Below, piece after piece: positions 47,050 to 56,244 of a stretch of DNA of 64,000 bases. A program made the translations under genes and the position numbers. The notes under the pieces are model-generated. The model did no database searches, had not been told where the DNA came from, and saw nothing but the letters and a program-made list of their open reading frames with translations. Each line of letters starts with the position of its first letter. Position 1 is the first letter of the stretch. Source of the DNA: Staphylococcus felis (GTDB taxonomy: Bacteria; Bacillota; Bacilli; Staphylococcales; Staphylococcaceae); contig NZ_CP027770.1 in assembly GCF_003012915.1 (NCBI RefSeq), forward strand, positions 1,178,001-1,242,000, written 5' to 3'.

Positions 47050-48177
47050 ATGAAAATCGGTATTGTAGGTGCAGGAATAGGCGGATTAACCGCGGCTATC
47101 ATGTTAGCAGAACAAGGGCACCGGATTGAGATATTCGATAAAGCTGATGCACTGCGTGAGGTCGGTGCAGGGATAGGCATTGGAGAAAATGTACTCAAAA
47201 AGTTAGGGCAGCATGATTTAGCAAAAGGTATTAAAAATGCAGGTCAAATTTTAGAAAAAATGCGTGTGTTTGATGAATATGGTGAGTCACTCACTGAAAT
47301 GAAACTTTCTCAAAAATCAACCAATGTTGCGCTTTTACGTCAAGCATTACTTGATATTTTAGTAAGTTACATCCCCGCTGGAATCATTCATCTTCAACAT
47401 GAAGTTATCAAAGCTGAAGTTCAAAATGACCATGTTTTATTACACTTTCATCATCAAGATTCCAAATCTTTTGACCTTGTGGTAGGTGCTGATGGTATCC
47501 ATTCAAAAGTACGACAAGTTATCAACCCGAAATCAAAAGTGAAATATCAAGGATATACTTGTTTTAGAGGTGTTGTAGAAGGAATAGATGATTTATCTCA
47601 AATTGCTGATGAATACTGGGGCAAAAAAGGCCGATTTGGGATTGTGAGCTTGTTAAACGGTCAAGCATATTGGTTTGCAACGATGAATGCTAAAGAAAAA
47701 GATGCACAGTTCAGCGGATTTAATAAACCATACTTGCAAGCTTATTTTAACCATTATCCAGAGCCAGTTAGAAAAATATTAGACCTTCAACCAGAAACAG
47801 GAATTTTACATCATGATATTTATGATCTGAAACCATTAAACACATTTGTTTATCAGAATCGCATCGTTTTAATTGGAGATGCTGCACACGCAACAACACC
47901 GAATATGGGTCAAGGTGCTGGACAAGCGATGGAAGATGCTATTGTATTAGCAAATGTATTGCAAAAATATGAGAGTGTGGCAGAAGCATTGAAACGTTAT
48001 GATCGTTTGCGTGTCAAACATACCGCAAAAGTCATTAAACGCTCTCGTAAAATAGGGAAGATAGCGCAAAAAGAGCATCGTCTCAGCATTCAATTACGTA
48101 ATAGGGTGTTAAAACGTTTACCGAAATGGTTGGTCGCATTACAAACTTCATTTTTGTTCAAATCGAAAAGTGAATAA
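47050..48177 (+). CDS. FAD-dependent monooxygenase (PHBH/UbiH type)
   Basis: This 375-residue flavoprotein has the dinucleotide motif GIVGAGIGGLTAAIMLAE at the N-terminus, the DG motif VVGADGIHSKVR near residue 150 and the GD motif LIGDAAHATTPNMGQGAG near residue 275. It is a class A hydroxylase of aromatic or urate-like compounds; the substrate is unknown. The start is the ATG at 47050, seven bases after GAGGTG. Repeat B copy 4 lies behind it. Confidence 0.9.
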   Translation: MKIGIVGAGIGGLTAAIMLAEQGHRIEIFDKADALREVGAGIGIGENVLKKLGQHDLAKGIKNAGQILEKMRVFDEYGESLTEMKLSQKSTNVALLRQALLDILVSYIPAGIIHLQHEVIKAEVQNDHVLLHFHHQDSKSFDLVVGADGIHSKVRQVINPKSKVKYQGYTCFRGVVEGIDDLSQIADEYWGKKGRFGIVSLLNGQAYWFATMNAKEKDAQFSGFNKPYLQAYFNHYPEPVRKILDLQPETGILHHDIYDLKPLNTFVYQNRIVLIGDAAHATTPNMGQGAGQAMEDAIVLANVLQKYESVAEALKRYDRLRVKHTAKVIKRSRKIGKIAQKEHRLSIQLRNRVLKRLPKWLVALQTSFLFKSKSE

Positions 48178-48200
48178 TCTTGATGTAATGCCAAAAAGGA

Positions 48201-48483
48201 TGAGGTTGAGACATAAATCTCGAAGTTTTCTTATAATAAGATGATTCATTCAATGATACGAAAGTGTCTTTTTTAAAGTATTTTAATGTAAAATGACATG
48301 TATATCACGTCGTATTGTTGGCGAGACGCATGAGGGAATAGGATGAGCGTCGAGACCGGGGCGCAACCCATTCCCCTAGGAAATGCGAGCCAAACAATAC
48401 GAATGATTGATAAAAGAAAAGCGTAGAGGCGATTCAATCATGAATCATCTCTACGCTTGTATTTTGGGATTGATGTCCCGGCT
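48201..48483 (-). repeat. Repeat B copy 4
   Basis: A full-length copy in minus orientation. It contains the hairpin GCGTAGAGGCGATTC...GAATCATCTCTACGC and an intact intron insertion site (GATA joined to AAAGAAAAGCG). It lies between the convergent monooxygenase and hydroxyacid dehydrogenase genes and likely terminates both. Confidence 0.88.
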
Positions 48484-48495
48484 CTTTTTTATGCA

Positions 48496-49449
48496 TTAGT
48501 TGACAATATAGTCAGGTTGCTCGTCATTTGCTTTTTTGATGAGGTTGGTAGCAACAATATCAGCCATCATATCACGTGCTTCAAATGTTGCGTTACCAAT
48601 ATGAGGTGTGATAACAACGTTGTCTAATGATTTTAACCCTTCTGTAATTTCAGGCTCAAATTCATATACATCGAGTGCTGCTCCCTCAATTGTCTTGTTC
48701 TTTAAGGCTTCAAGTAAAGCTTTTTCATGAACAATAGGGCCACGAGATGCATTGACTAAATAAGCAGTCGGTTTCATTAACTCTAATTGTGGTGTGTCAA
48801 TCATATGTTTCATATCCGGATTGTATGCTGCATTCAATGTGACAAAATCAGCTTCTTTTAATAGTGTATCAAGATCCACGTATTTCGCACCGATTTCTTT
48901 TTCTTTCTCTTCTTTGCGATGTGGTCCAGTATAAAGAATGTCCATGTCAAAAGCTTTTGCTCTTTTTGCAACTGCACTACCAATTTCACCAAGGCCTACG
49001 ATACCGATTGTTTTTCCAGAAACTTCACGGCCTCGGAAAAATAAAGGAGCCCATCCATCAAAGCCTTCATGACGCATCAATTGGTCGCCTTCAGGTATGC
49101 GACGTGCAACAGCAAGTAAAATAGCGATAGTTAACTCTGCTGTCGCATTAGTTGAAGCTTTGGGTGTATTAGAAACATCAATACCTTTTGAACGTGCATA
49201 GTCGATATCAACATTATTAAAGCCAGCACCATAGTTAGCGATAAATTTGAGGTTTTCACCACTATCAATCACTTCTTGATCGACATTCGTAGATAATAGG
49301 CTAACAAGACCAAAAGCATCTTTGATTGAATTTTTAAGTGTGTCTTTATCGATAATGCCTTGACCGTCATACATGTCAACTTCAAAATGTTCTTTTAATT
49401 TTTTTAAACCTGTTTCAGGAATAGGACCTGCTACAAATACTTTTTTCAT
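48496..49449 (-). CDS. D-2-hydroxyacid dehydrogenase (glyoxylate reductase-like)
   Basis: This 317-residue NAD(P)-dependent enzyme has the nucleotide motif GIVGLGEIGSAVAKRAKAF near residue 147. Catalytic residues are Arg in NASRGPIVHE, Glu in DVYEFEPEI and His in ITPHIGNATFEARD. It reduces 2-oxo acids such as glyoxylate or hydroxypyruvate; the exact substrate is not evident. The start is the ATG complementary to 49447-49449 behind GGTGGGAG. Confidence 0.92.
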   Translation of the reverse strand: MKKVFVAGPIPETGLKKLKEHFEVDMYDGQGIIDKDTLKNSIKDAFGLVSLLSTNVDQEVIDSGENLKFIANYGAGFNNVDIDYARSKGIDVSNTPKASTNATAELTIAILLAVARRIPEGDQLMRHEGFDGWAPLFFRGREVSGKTIGIVGLGEIGSAVAKRAKAFDMDILYTGPHRKEEKEKEIGAKYVDLDTLLKEADFVTLNAAYNPDMKHMIDTPQLELMKPTAYLVNASRGPIVHEKALLEALKNKTIEGAALDVYEFEPEITEGLKSLDNVVITPHIGNATFEARDMMADIVATNLIKKANDEQPDYIVN

Positions 49450-49513
49450 TGTTACACTCCCACCTTTCATTTTTAGTATATGAAAACCTTTTCTAAAAAA
49501 CAAGGATGCAAGC

Positions 49514-49828
49514 TTAAGCTATTAATTTCAGACCAATTGCTGAAACAATAATCAAAAAGATAAAGAATAGTCGTGAAAAATGTTTCGATTCATGATATGC
49601 AATCATTCCGAGTAAAGTTCCTCCGACTGTACCTATCCCAGTCCAAACAGCATAAGCGGTTCCCATCGAGATTTCCTGCATAGATAGTGATAAGAATAGC
49701 AAACTTAAAGCAAATGTCACTGCTAATAGTACGATATAACGCTTTTGAATTTTGAGTGCATATTGATTGAGCCAAAACACACCGAGCACTTCAAATGACC
49801 CTGCTAATAATAACGACAACCAAGCCAT
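49514..49828 (-). CDS. Small multidrug resistance (SMR) protein, second of a pair
   Basis: This 104-residue protein has four membrane helices with the essential glutamate in LLAGSFEVLGVFW (residue 13) and the SMR block MGTAYAVWTGIGTVGG. Its start overlaps the stop of the upstream SMR gene by one base. Paired SMR proteins such as YkkCD form heterodimers that export cations by proton exchange. Confidence 0.9.
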   Translation of the reverse strand: MAWLSLLLAGSFEVLGVFWLNQYALKIQKRYIVLLAVTFALSLLFLSLSMQEISMGTAYAVWTGIGTVGGTLLGMIAYHESKHFSRLFFIFLIIVSAIGLKLIA

Positions 49829-50151
49829 TAGGATACACCTTCTTCCTTGGATGTCAGTTTTAATCCAATGACACCTATTAATAATGTCAATATAAAGATG
49901 ATTTTTAATACACTTGCAGGTTCATTAAAGAATAGCATGCCGACAATGACAGTGCCTAAAGTGCCAATGCCAACAAATACAGCATAGACTGTGCCAACGG
50001 GTAAATGCTTCGAAGCAGATAACATCATCCAAAAACTAAAAATAATGCAAAGTAATGTGAAGCACCATTCATACAGATGTGTAGAATGTGTAATACCAAT
50101 GACCCAAAAGACTTCAACAATACCTGCAGTGAAAACTTTTAACCATTGCAT
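49828..50151 (-). CDS. Small multidrug resistance (SMR) protein, first of a pair
   Basis: This 107-residue protein has four membrane helices, the essential glutamate in TAGIVEVFWVIG (residue 13) and VGTVYAVFVGIGTLGTVIVG. AGGAGGC lies before the ATG. It is coupled to the second SMR gene. I looked for a guanidine-I (ykkC) riboswitch upstream and saw none in the 110 bp to the repeat. The hydroxyacid dehydrogenase is next in the same direction. Confidence 0.9.
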   Translation of the reverse strand: MQWLKVFTAGIVEVFWVIGITHSTHLYEWCFTLLCIIFSFWMMLSASKHLPVGTVYAVFVGIGTLGTVIVGMLFFNEPASVLKIIFILTLLIGVIGLKLTSKEEGVS

Positions 50152-50264
50152 AGTGAAACAATGCCTCCTTTATCAAAAAAATGTAATGGTACTAGTATAA
50201 AACGAAAATGCTTATTTATAAACAAAAGATGATGCAATTGTTCTATATTTTGAGTCAAAAAAGA

Positions 50265-50482
50265 AGGGGCTAGCACATAAATATCTCGAAGTTTTCTTAT
50301 AACGAGATGATTCATTCAATGATACGAAAGTGTCTTTTTTTAAAGTAAAATTACATGTATATCACGTCGTATTGTTGACGAGACGCCTGAGGGAATAGGA
50401 TGAGCGTCGAGTAAAAGAATAGCGTAGAGGTGATTCAATCATGAATCATCTCTACGCTATTATTGTGGGATTGATGTCCTAA
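50265..50482 (-). repeat. Repeat B copy 5 (shortened)
   Basis: Minus orientation, the same as copy 4. GAGCGTCGAG joins directly to TAAAAGAATAGCG, so about 65 bp of the central-left block are lost. The terminator hairpin is intact (GCGTAGAGGTGATTC / GAATCATCTCTACGC). Together with copy 4 it brackets the dehydrogenase and SMR genes as direct repeats. Confidence 0.85.
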
Positions 50483-50510
50483 CTTCTTTCAGTCATATTT
50501 AAATAGATTA

Positions 50511-51083
50511 CTATTTTAAGTGGATGTAGTTGTATGAGCTTGCTTCAGCACTAGAAATAGTACGCTCATTGACACTGAAAGGGCCACCGTTATAGTTCAT
50601 TTCAGAAACAGTTACTGAACCATCATCATTAACTGATTCAACATATGCTACGTGACCGAAAGGCCCCATGTCAGTTTGTAATATGGAACCAGCTTCAGGT
50701 GTTGTGTTCACTGTATATCCAGCAGCAGAAGCAGCGTCATCCCAATTATTAGCATTGCCCCATGTTGATCCGATTTTGCCACCTACTTTGTCATAAACGT
50801 ACCATGTACATTGACCTGCTGTATATAAGTTACCTGCATGTATTGTTCCAGTGGATTGAGTAGAAGTCGTTGTTGTTGATGTGTAATTTTGATTTGAGTA
50901 TGTTTGACTATTTTGAGATTGGTATGAATAGTCAGTATTTCCATTTGTATTTGTATTGTAATTATATTGATATGAATAGTTATATTGACCTTCTGCTGCA
51001 TCAGCTTGGTGATGATCTAACCCTAATGAAGCAGCACCAAGACCTGCAGATACTGTAGTAACTGTAGCGATTTTTTTTAACAT
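50511..51083 (-). CDS. Secreted CHAP-domain hydrolase, SsaA-like
   Basis: This 190-residue protein has a signal peptide ending near HHQADA|A and an Asn/Tyr/Thr/Ser/Gln-rich linker (about residues 33-80). The C-terminal CHAP domain has catalytic Cys in [11 protein letters not shown], His in FGHVAYVES and [12 protein letters not shown]. It is an exported peptidoglycan amidase or endopeptidase. AGGAGG precedes the ATG. A WalR box lies 122 bp upstream, placing it in cell-wall turnover control. It is shorter than the relative at 55232. Confidence 0.92.
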   Translation of the reverse strand: MLKKIATVTTVSAGLGAASLGLDHHQADAAEGQYNYSYQYNYNTNTNGNTDYSYQSQNSQTYSNQNYTSTTTTSTQSTGTIHAGNLYTAGQCTWYVYDKVGGKIGSTWGNANNWDDAASAAGYTVNTTPEAGSILQTDMGPFGHVAYVESVNDDGSVTVSEMNYNGGPFSVNERTISSAEASSYNYIHLK

Positions 51084-51204
51084 AAATAAGTCCTCCTATA
51101 GCATTAAAAAAATATTTAAACTTTCACAGTATGAAAGGTATTTGTGTTCATGTCTCTTTAACGACAAGAACAACAATATCAGAAATAAATGCCTTTGTGT
51201 GCAA

Positions 51205-51221
51205 TGTTACGCTTTTGTAAT
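51205..51221 (+). promoter_or_regulatory. WalR (YycF) binding site
   Basis: TGTTAC-GCTTT-TGTAAT fits the WalR consensus TGTWAH-N5-TGTWAH exactly. It lies 122 bp upstream of the CHAP gene start at 51083. Confidence 0.8.
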
Positions 51222-51227
51222 AGAAAT

Positions 51228-51270
51228 AAAAAAGCCATCTGACATATTGTAATCATATGACAGATAGCTT
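51228..51270 (-). terminator. Intrinsic terminator of the DUF4870 gene
   Basis: Read on the minus strand, AAGCTATCTGTCATAT pairs with ATATGTCAGATGGCT and is followed by TTTTT. It closes the DUF4870 gene and insulates the CHAP promoter. Confidence 0.88.
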
Positions 51271-51381
51271 AATTGTATAGAGGTATTGATATAATCGGAT
51301 TGAATAATAAATAAAAATAGATATCTTATTTGAAGTTGTTACATGAATTGTAATATAAAGTATTTACTTAAAAATTAAACA

Positions 51382-51759
51382 TTAACGGAAAAAGCGAATA
51401 GATAAAGGAGGAAGGTAAACTTCACCTTTATAAGCTTTTACAAGACCAATAATATGAAAAACAATTGATAATATTAGTAGAATAGGCGTGGTTATTATTC
51501 CGACTAAAGCAAATATAAGTACTGACGAAATAGATACCCAAATAAAGTAAGATATATAAAAGTTTAAATAATTTTTACCTGTTATATCAATAAAAGGTGA
51601 TTCGTCTCTTTTTAAAAGCCAAATAATGATAGGTGCGATAAGTGAAGTAAAAAATGATGTTACATAAATAAGTGTGGCCATATTTTTATCTTCAATTGTT
51701 GGGCCGTACTGTTGGTGTGTTTGATGATCATGCACGTGATTGACTTCTTCAGTCTTCAT
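51382..51759 (-). CDS. DUF4870 family membrane protein
   Basis: This 125-residue protein has a His-rich soluble N-terminus (HVHDHQTHQQYGP) and three membrane segments. It carries the DUF4870 core IIWLLKRDESPFI followed by GKNYLNFYISYFI. GGAGGTT precedes the ATG. Its function is unknown. Confidence 0.87.
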   Translation of the reverse strand: MKTEEVNHVHDHQTHQQYGPTIEDKNMATLIYVTSFFTSLIAPIIIWLLKRDESPFIDITGKNYLNFYISYFIWVSISSVLIFALVGIITTPILLILSIVFHIIGLVKAYKGEVYLPPLSIRFFR

Positions 51760-51973
51760 GCGATACTAACCTCCATTAAAATATAAAAGTAACTTAATTT
51801 TATTTAATCAAAGTTGTTAATAACTTTCAAGATAAAGCATTATTTTTTTACAGTTAGGGTAGACATAAAAAAACAAAGAATAAGGGTAAAAATACTGTTT
51901 TCAATTGATGATTGTTTTGTTAATATCTTCATGAGTCACAAATATAAATAGTAAGCAGAAAGAAGGGTTATAA

Positions 51974-53050
51974 ATGAAAATTGCAGTTGTTGGATCTGGG
52001 AATGGTGCTGTTACAGCAGCGATAGACATGGTGGATCAAGGGCATGACGTGAAACTTTATTGCAGAAATCAATCTATAGACAAATTTGATAAAGCACTTG
52101 AGCTTGGGGGATTTCATTATATTAATGAAGGTCAAGAAAGCTTTGTCAACTTCACTAACATAAGCGATAGTATGGAAGAAGTGATTAAAGATGCTGAAAT
52201 CATTATGCTTGTCATCCCTTCTTCATTTATTGAATACTATGCGGAATTGATGTCTTCTTATATTAATGAAGATCAAATTATTTTCTTTAATATGGCAGCT
52301 GCAATGGGGTCTGCACGTTTTATTAAAGTACTTAACGAATATAAAATTGCAACACGTCCTACTTTTGCAGAGGCAAATACTTTAACGTATGGGACACGTG
52401 TGGACTTTGCATCAGCAACAGTAGATTTATCTTTAAAAGTACGCAAAGTTTATTTTTCGACATTTGAAGAGAAAGATTTAATACCAGCATTTGATAAAGT
52501 AGAGCAAATTTATCCTTATATTGTTAAAGAGGAAAGCTTATGGCGTACCAATCTTGAAAATGGTAATCCTGAAGTACATCCAGGCCCAACGTTATTAAAT
52601 GTAGGTCGCATTGACTATAGTCAAGATTTTGCACTATATAAAGAAGGAATCACAAAGCATACGGTTCGACTGCTACATGCTGTTGAAATGGAGCGTTTAT
52701 CTTTAGGACGTAAATTAGGATTCGAGCTTGAAACAGCAAAAGAAGCACGTATTGAACGAGGCTATTTGGAAAGAGAAATGGAAGACGAGCCATTAAATAA
52801 AATTTTTAATCACAGTCCTGTATTTTCACGAATACCTGGACCTAATAAAGTAAACAATCGTTACCTAACTGAAGATATTGCATATGGATTAGTACTTTGG
52901 TCAAGCTTAGGTAGAGAGATTGGCGTGCCAACACCAAATATTGATGCCATTATTATGATTGCATCTACTATACTTGAGCGAGACTTCTTTAATGAAGGAT
53001 TAACGATTGATTATTTAGGGCGTGAAAATGTCGGCCTTATTTCGTATTAA
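51974..53050 (+). CDS. Octopine/nopaline (opine) dehydrogenase family protein
   Basis: This 358-residue NAD(P)-dependent protein has an N-terminal Rossmann motif (VVGSGNGAVTAAIDMVDQGH) and a C-terminal opine dehydrogenase domain (EVHPGPTLLNVGRIDY, then HAVEMERLSLGRKLG with the catalytic His). Such enzymes join an amino acid with a 2-oxo acid by reductive amination. It is clearly shorter than and different from staphylopine dehydrogenase CntM. It is followed 48 bp later by an NhaC-type carrier, so the product or substrate may be transported by it. Confidence 0.87.
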   Translation: MKIAVVGSGNGAVTAAIDMVDQGHDVKLYCRNQSIDKFDKALELGGFHYINEGQESFVNFTNISDSMEEVIKDAEIIMLVIPSSFIEYYAELMSSYINEDQIIFFNMAAAMGSARFIKVLNEYKIATRPTFAEANTLTYGTRVDFASATVDLSLKVRKVYFSTFEEKDLIPAFDKVEQIYPYIVKEESLWRTNLENGNPEVHPGPTLLNVGRIDYSQDFALYKEGITKHTVRLLHAVEMERLSLGRKLGFELETAKEARIERGYLEREMEDEPLNKIFNHSPVFSRIPGPNKVNNRYLTEDIAYGLVLWSSLGREIGVPTPNIDAIIMIASTILERDFFNEGLTIDYLGRENVGLISY

Positions 53051-53098
53051 AGTGACTTGAGTCATAGGAAGCATCACTAAAAGGGGAGAGTGTTGTGT

Positions 53099-54505
53099 AT
53101 GAAAAGAAAACCGACATTATTTGAGTCAATTTCGACAATTGTCGTAATGATGTGCGTCGTATGTATTGGATTTATTGTTTTGGAAATTCCAATTCAACCG
53201 CTACTTATTATATCAGCAGCATATGCATCATTTATTGCATGGCGTGTCGGATTAAGATGGAAAGATTTAGAAGAAGGTATCACAGATCGATTATCAACAG
53301 CAATGCCTGCCATTTTTATCATTTTAACTGTGGGTATTATTGTTGGATCTTGGATGTATTCAGGTACAGTACCAGCATTGATTTATTATGGTTTAAAATT
53401 TTTAAGTCCTAGCTATTTTTTAGTTTCGGCATTTATAATCGCTGCGATTTGTTCGGTGGCAACAGGGACAGCTTGGGGCTCTGCATCAACTGCAGGTATT
53501 GCATTAATGGCCATTGGTCTACAAATGGATATACCAGCAGGCATGGCAGCAGGTGCTATTATTTCAGGAGCAGTATTTGGAGATAAGATGTCGCCACTCT
53601 CTGATACGACAAATCTTGCTGCATTAGTCACACGTGTCAATATTTTTAGCCATATTAGGCATATGGTTTTAACAACTGTGCCTGCTTCTATCGTGGCACT
53701 CGTTGTGTGGCATTTTGCATCGCGTCAATTTGGTGCGAATGTGAGTACTCAAAATATTGATACAATGCTAAAAGATATTGAAGCGATGTATCAATTAGGT
53801 TTTTTCGTTTGGATACCCATGATTGTCATAGTGGGGTGTTTATTGATGAGAGTATCGACAGTGCCTGCGATGTTAGCCTCTAGTGTATCAGCCATATTAG
53901 TGGGATGGCTCAATAATGGCTTTCAACTAAAAGATGGGTTTATCGCAACTTTTAAAGGATTTCACCCTGATATGATTACGAGAAATATTGACGGCATTTC
54001 AGATAAAGCCTTATCTCTTATCGAACAAGGCGGTATGATGAGTATGACCCAAATTATTATTACAATATTTTGTGGCTATGCATTTGCTGGTATTGTTGAA
54101 AAAGCAGGCTGTTTAGATGTACTTTTACATCGTATTTCTAAAAATATTAATTCACGTGGACAATTAATTTTAGCGACTGTCATTGGTGGATTAATTATGG
54201 TTCTTGCTGCTGGTGTAGCATCAGTGGTCATCATTATGGTAGGTATCTTACTTATGGAAATGTATGACAAGATGAATTTAGATCGTGTGAATTTGTCAAG
54301 AACGTTAGAAGACTCAGGTACGATGGTCATTCCGCTTATTCCATGGGGGACATCGGGGATCTATTATACACAACAACTTGGCGTTGGAGTTGGTGAGTTT
54401 TTCATTTGGGCAATACCGTGTTATTTATGCTTAATCATTGCTATCTTTTATGGGTTTACAGGTATAGGCATTAAAGAAAAATCACCTTCATCAGAACAGA
54501 ATTAA
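53099..54505 (+). CDS. NhaC-family antiporter paired with opine dehydrogenase
   Basis: This 468-residue protein with about eleven membrane segments has the classical NhaC motif SGAVFGDKMSPLSDTTNLAA near residue 157. The start is the ATG at 53099, about ten bases after AAGGGGAG; GTG 53090 and TTG 53093 lie too close to it. It forms a two-gene unit with the opine dehydrogenase. It is the third NhaC-superfamily carrier here and the one closest to the classic NhaC signature. Confidence 0.88.
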   Translation: MKRKPTLFESISTIVVMMCVVCIGFIVLEIPIQPLLIISAAYASFIAWRVGLRWKDLEEGITDRLSTAMPAIFIILTVGIIVGSWMYSGTVPALIYYGLKFLSPSYFLVSAFIIAAICSVATGTAWGSASTAGIALMAIGLQMDIPAGMAAGAIISGAVFGDKMSPLSDTTNLAALVTRVNIFSHIRHMVLTTVPASIVALVVWHFASRQFGANVSTQNIDTMLKDIEAMYQLGFFVWIPMIVIVGCLLMRVSTVPAMLASSVSAILVGWLNNGFQLKDGFIATFKGFHPDMITRNIDGISDKALSLIEQGGMMSMTQIIITIFCGYAFAGIVEKAGCLDVLLHRISKNINSRGQLILATVIGGLIMVLAAGVASVVIIMVGILLMEMYDKMNLDRVNLSRTLEDSGTMVIPLIPWGTSGIYYTQQLGVGVGEFFIWAIPCYLCLIIAIFYGFTGIGIKEKSPSSEQN

Positions 54506-54836
54506 CACTAAAAGTGAATACATGTGAATAGAAAGATTTACAATGTAAAAAAGAAAATGTTTAACTTATATATATACGGCTATATATATAACATAAATGT
54601 GGTGATACCGACTATGAGTTCTAAGTGTTTGTAGCGGTGCACTTAAATGATTCGGTTTTCATCAATTTATCATCACCAATGATAAAAATATTAAAAGTAC
54701 TCCTTAGTTAAGGGTGCATTAGTGCTGTTTGTATTTTGTAGCGAGAATACTTAATAGCACTATTGCGCCTTGCTTTGTGGAATTTTTCGAATAAATGTAA
54801 TGAATCAAAAACAAATTCGCATTCAGTTTGTACTTT
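54506..54836. other. Gene-free region with inverted repeats
   Basis: This is 331 bp without a convincing gene. It contains a palindromic AT stretch (TATATATATA-CGGC-TATATATATA, about 54568-54598) and a hairpin at about 54713-54773. In the hairpin GGTGCATTAGTGCT pairs with AGCACTATTGCGCC around a second stem (GTATT / AATAC). It may be an untranslated RNA or an element remnant; the MITE copy 3 borders it. Confidence 0.45.
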
Positions 54837-55135
54837 GGTTCTATAGTAAATCGGACTGGTGTATAAATAATTTCATTTATTTGATTGTTCCATAAAGCCT
54901 CGCTTTTCTAGGCGCCTCAGAAGTCTCGGCTTAGGAATCAATCAAATTAGCTATATTTATTCACACCCCTAAGTTATAAAGTATGTTTTACCAACTCAAT
55001 TTTACTGATTTATGTCGTATTAAAAGAGGCATTAATGTTCAAAACTTTATGATCACACAACGAAAAAGGCGTTAAGCAATCCATTATTGCATAACGCCTT
55101 AATTTAATGCGACCAGTCCAATTTGACCGAGAGCC
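54837..55135 (-). mobile_element. MITE copy 3 (299 bp)
   Basis: In minus orientation it runs from GGTTCTATAGTAAATCGGAC to ...AGTCCAATTTGACCGAGAGCC. It is flanked by TGTACTTT at 54829-54836 and 55136-55143, a perfect 8-bp target duplication. Length and sequence nearly equal copy 1 at 948, so these two share the same internal deletion state. Confidence 0.88.
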
Positions 55136-55170
55136 TGTACTTTCTAAGACTTTTGAGACTGTGCGAGTAA

Positions 55171-55212
55171 CATAAAAAACGAGTTGACTCAAAAATCAAC
55201 TCGTTTTTTATG
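55171..55212. terminator. Bidirectional terminator
   Basis: CATAAAAAACGAGTTGA pairs perfectly with TCAACTCGTTTTTTATG. It ends the CHAP gene on the minus strand. Confidence 0.92.
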
Positions 55213-55231
55213 TTTATATGATTTCAAGAAA

Positions 55232-55975
55232 TTAGTGAATAAAGTTATAGCTAGCAGCTTGTCCTGCTGAAATTGTACGTGAAGTTACAACGCCTGGTCC
55301 GTGACCGTAGTTCATTTCTGAAACTGTTACTGAACCATCGCCATTAACTGACTCAACGTAAGCAACGTGACCAAATGCGCCTTGTGTCGTTTGCATAATA
55401 GCACCAGCAGCTGGTTTGTTATTTACAGTATATCCTGAGCTAGCAGCAGCGTTTGCCCAATTGTTTGCATTGCCCCAAGTAGAGCCAATTCTACCACCAA
55501 CACGGTCGAATACGTAATATGTACATTGACCTACAGTATATAAATTCACACCACTTGTACCGTTAGAAATTGAACGATAACCAGATGAAGTAGTTGTTGA
55601 AGTTGTATATTGTGGCGCAGATGTTCTAGGTGCTGCAGTATAAGAACTTGATGTCGTTGTAGTTGTGTAATTAGAATAACTAGAATAATTATAGTTTGAA
55701 GGTTGAGTTGTTGTATAACTTGATGGAGTTGAATAGTTAGTACCAGTATAGTAATTGCTTGTGCTACCACCATTGAATTGATCTGGAGACCAGTTACCTT
55801 GCCACTCGAAGTGGTAGTTACCAAATCGGTCAATTGTGTAAGTATAGCTATAAGATGTTGGATCTTGAGGGTTGTATCCAGTGTTTTCAGCAGCGTCCGC
55901 GTCATGACCTTGTGATAATGTTAAAGCAGCTAATCCAGCTGTAGCGAGTGAAGTTGTAGCGATGATTTTCTTCAT
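55232..55975 (-). CDS. ssaA: Secreted CHAP-domain hydrolase SsaA
   Basis: This 247-residue protein has a signal peptide ending HDADA|A, a Tyr/Ser/Thr-rich linker (about residues 30-140) and a CHAP domain with [10 protein letters not shown] (Cys), FGHVAYVES (His) and [10 protein letters not shown]. Like S. aureus SsaA it would cleave peptidoglycan peptides outside the cell. AGGAGG precedes the ATG. A WalR box lies 270 bp upstream. Its CHAP domain is closely related to that at 50511, so the two are paralogues. Confidence 0.92.
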   Translation of the reverse strand: MKKIIATTSLATAGLAALTLSQGHDADAAENTGYNPQDPTSYSYTYTIDRFGNYHFEWQGNWSPDQFNGGSTSNYYTGTNYSTPSSYTTTQPSNYNYSSYSNYTTTTTSSSYTAAPRTSAPQYTTSTTTSSGYRSISNGTSGVNLYTVGQCTYYVFDRVGGRIGSTWGNANNWANAAASSGYTVNNKPAAGAIMQTTQGAFGHVAYVESVNGDGSVTVSEMNYGHGPGVVTSRTISAGQAASYNFIH

Positions 55976-56244
55976 AATTAAAAGTCCTCCTGAAAATAGA
56001 TATTATTATATTTTAGTGTATTCAATGTGAAATAATAAAACTTGACTTGCATTTTTTAGTTTGTTTTTAACAACGAGTATTACTTTATCAAAAAGGTATC
56101 GTGTTGTATAGTGCTTTTTTGATTTGTAATGTTTAAGGGATTTAGATGACATTTTTGTTTCAAAGCTCGCTTTTGTAGAAATGTTGAATTTATCGCAATA
56201 GTTTCGTCTACAGGATATAAAGTGATGTAAATATTATTAAGTTT

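Noticed and set aside
50152-50264. Guanidine (ykkC) riboswitch upstream of the SMR pair
   Set aside because: None of the conserved ykkC blocks is visible in the 110 bp available before repeat B.
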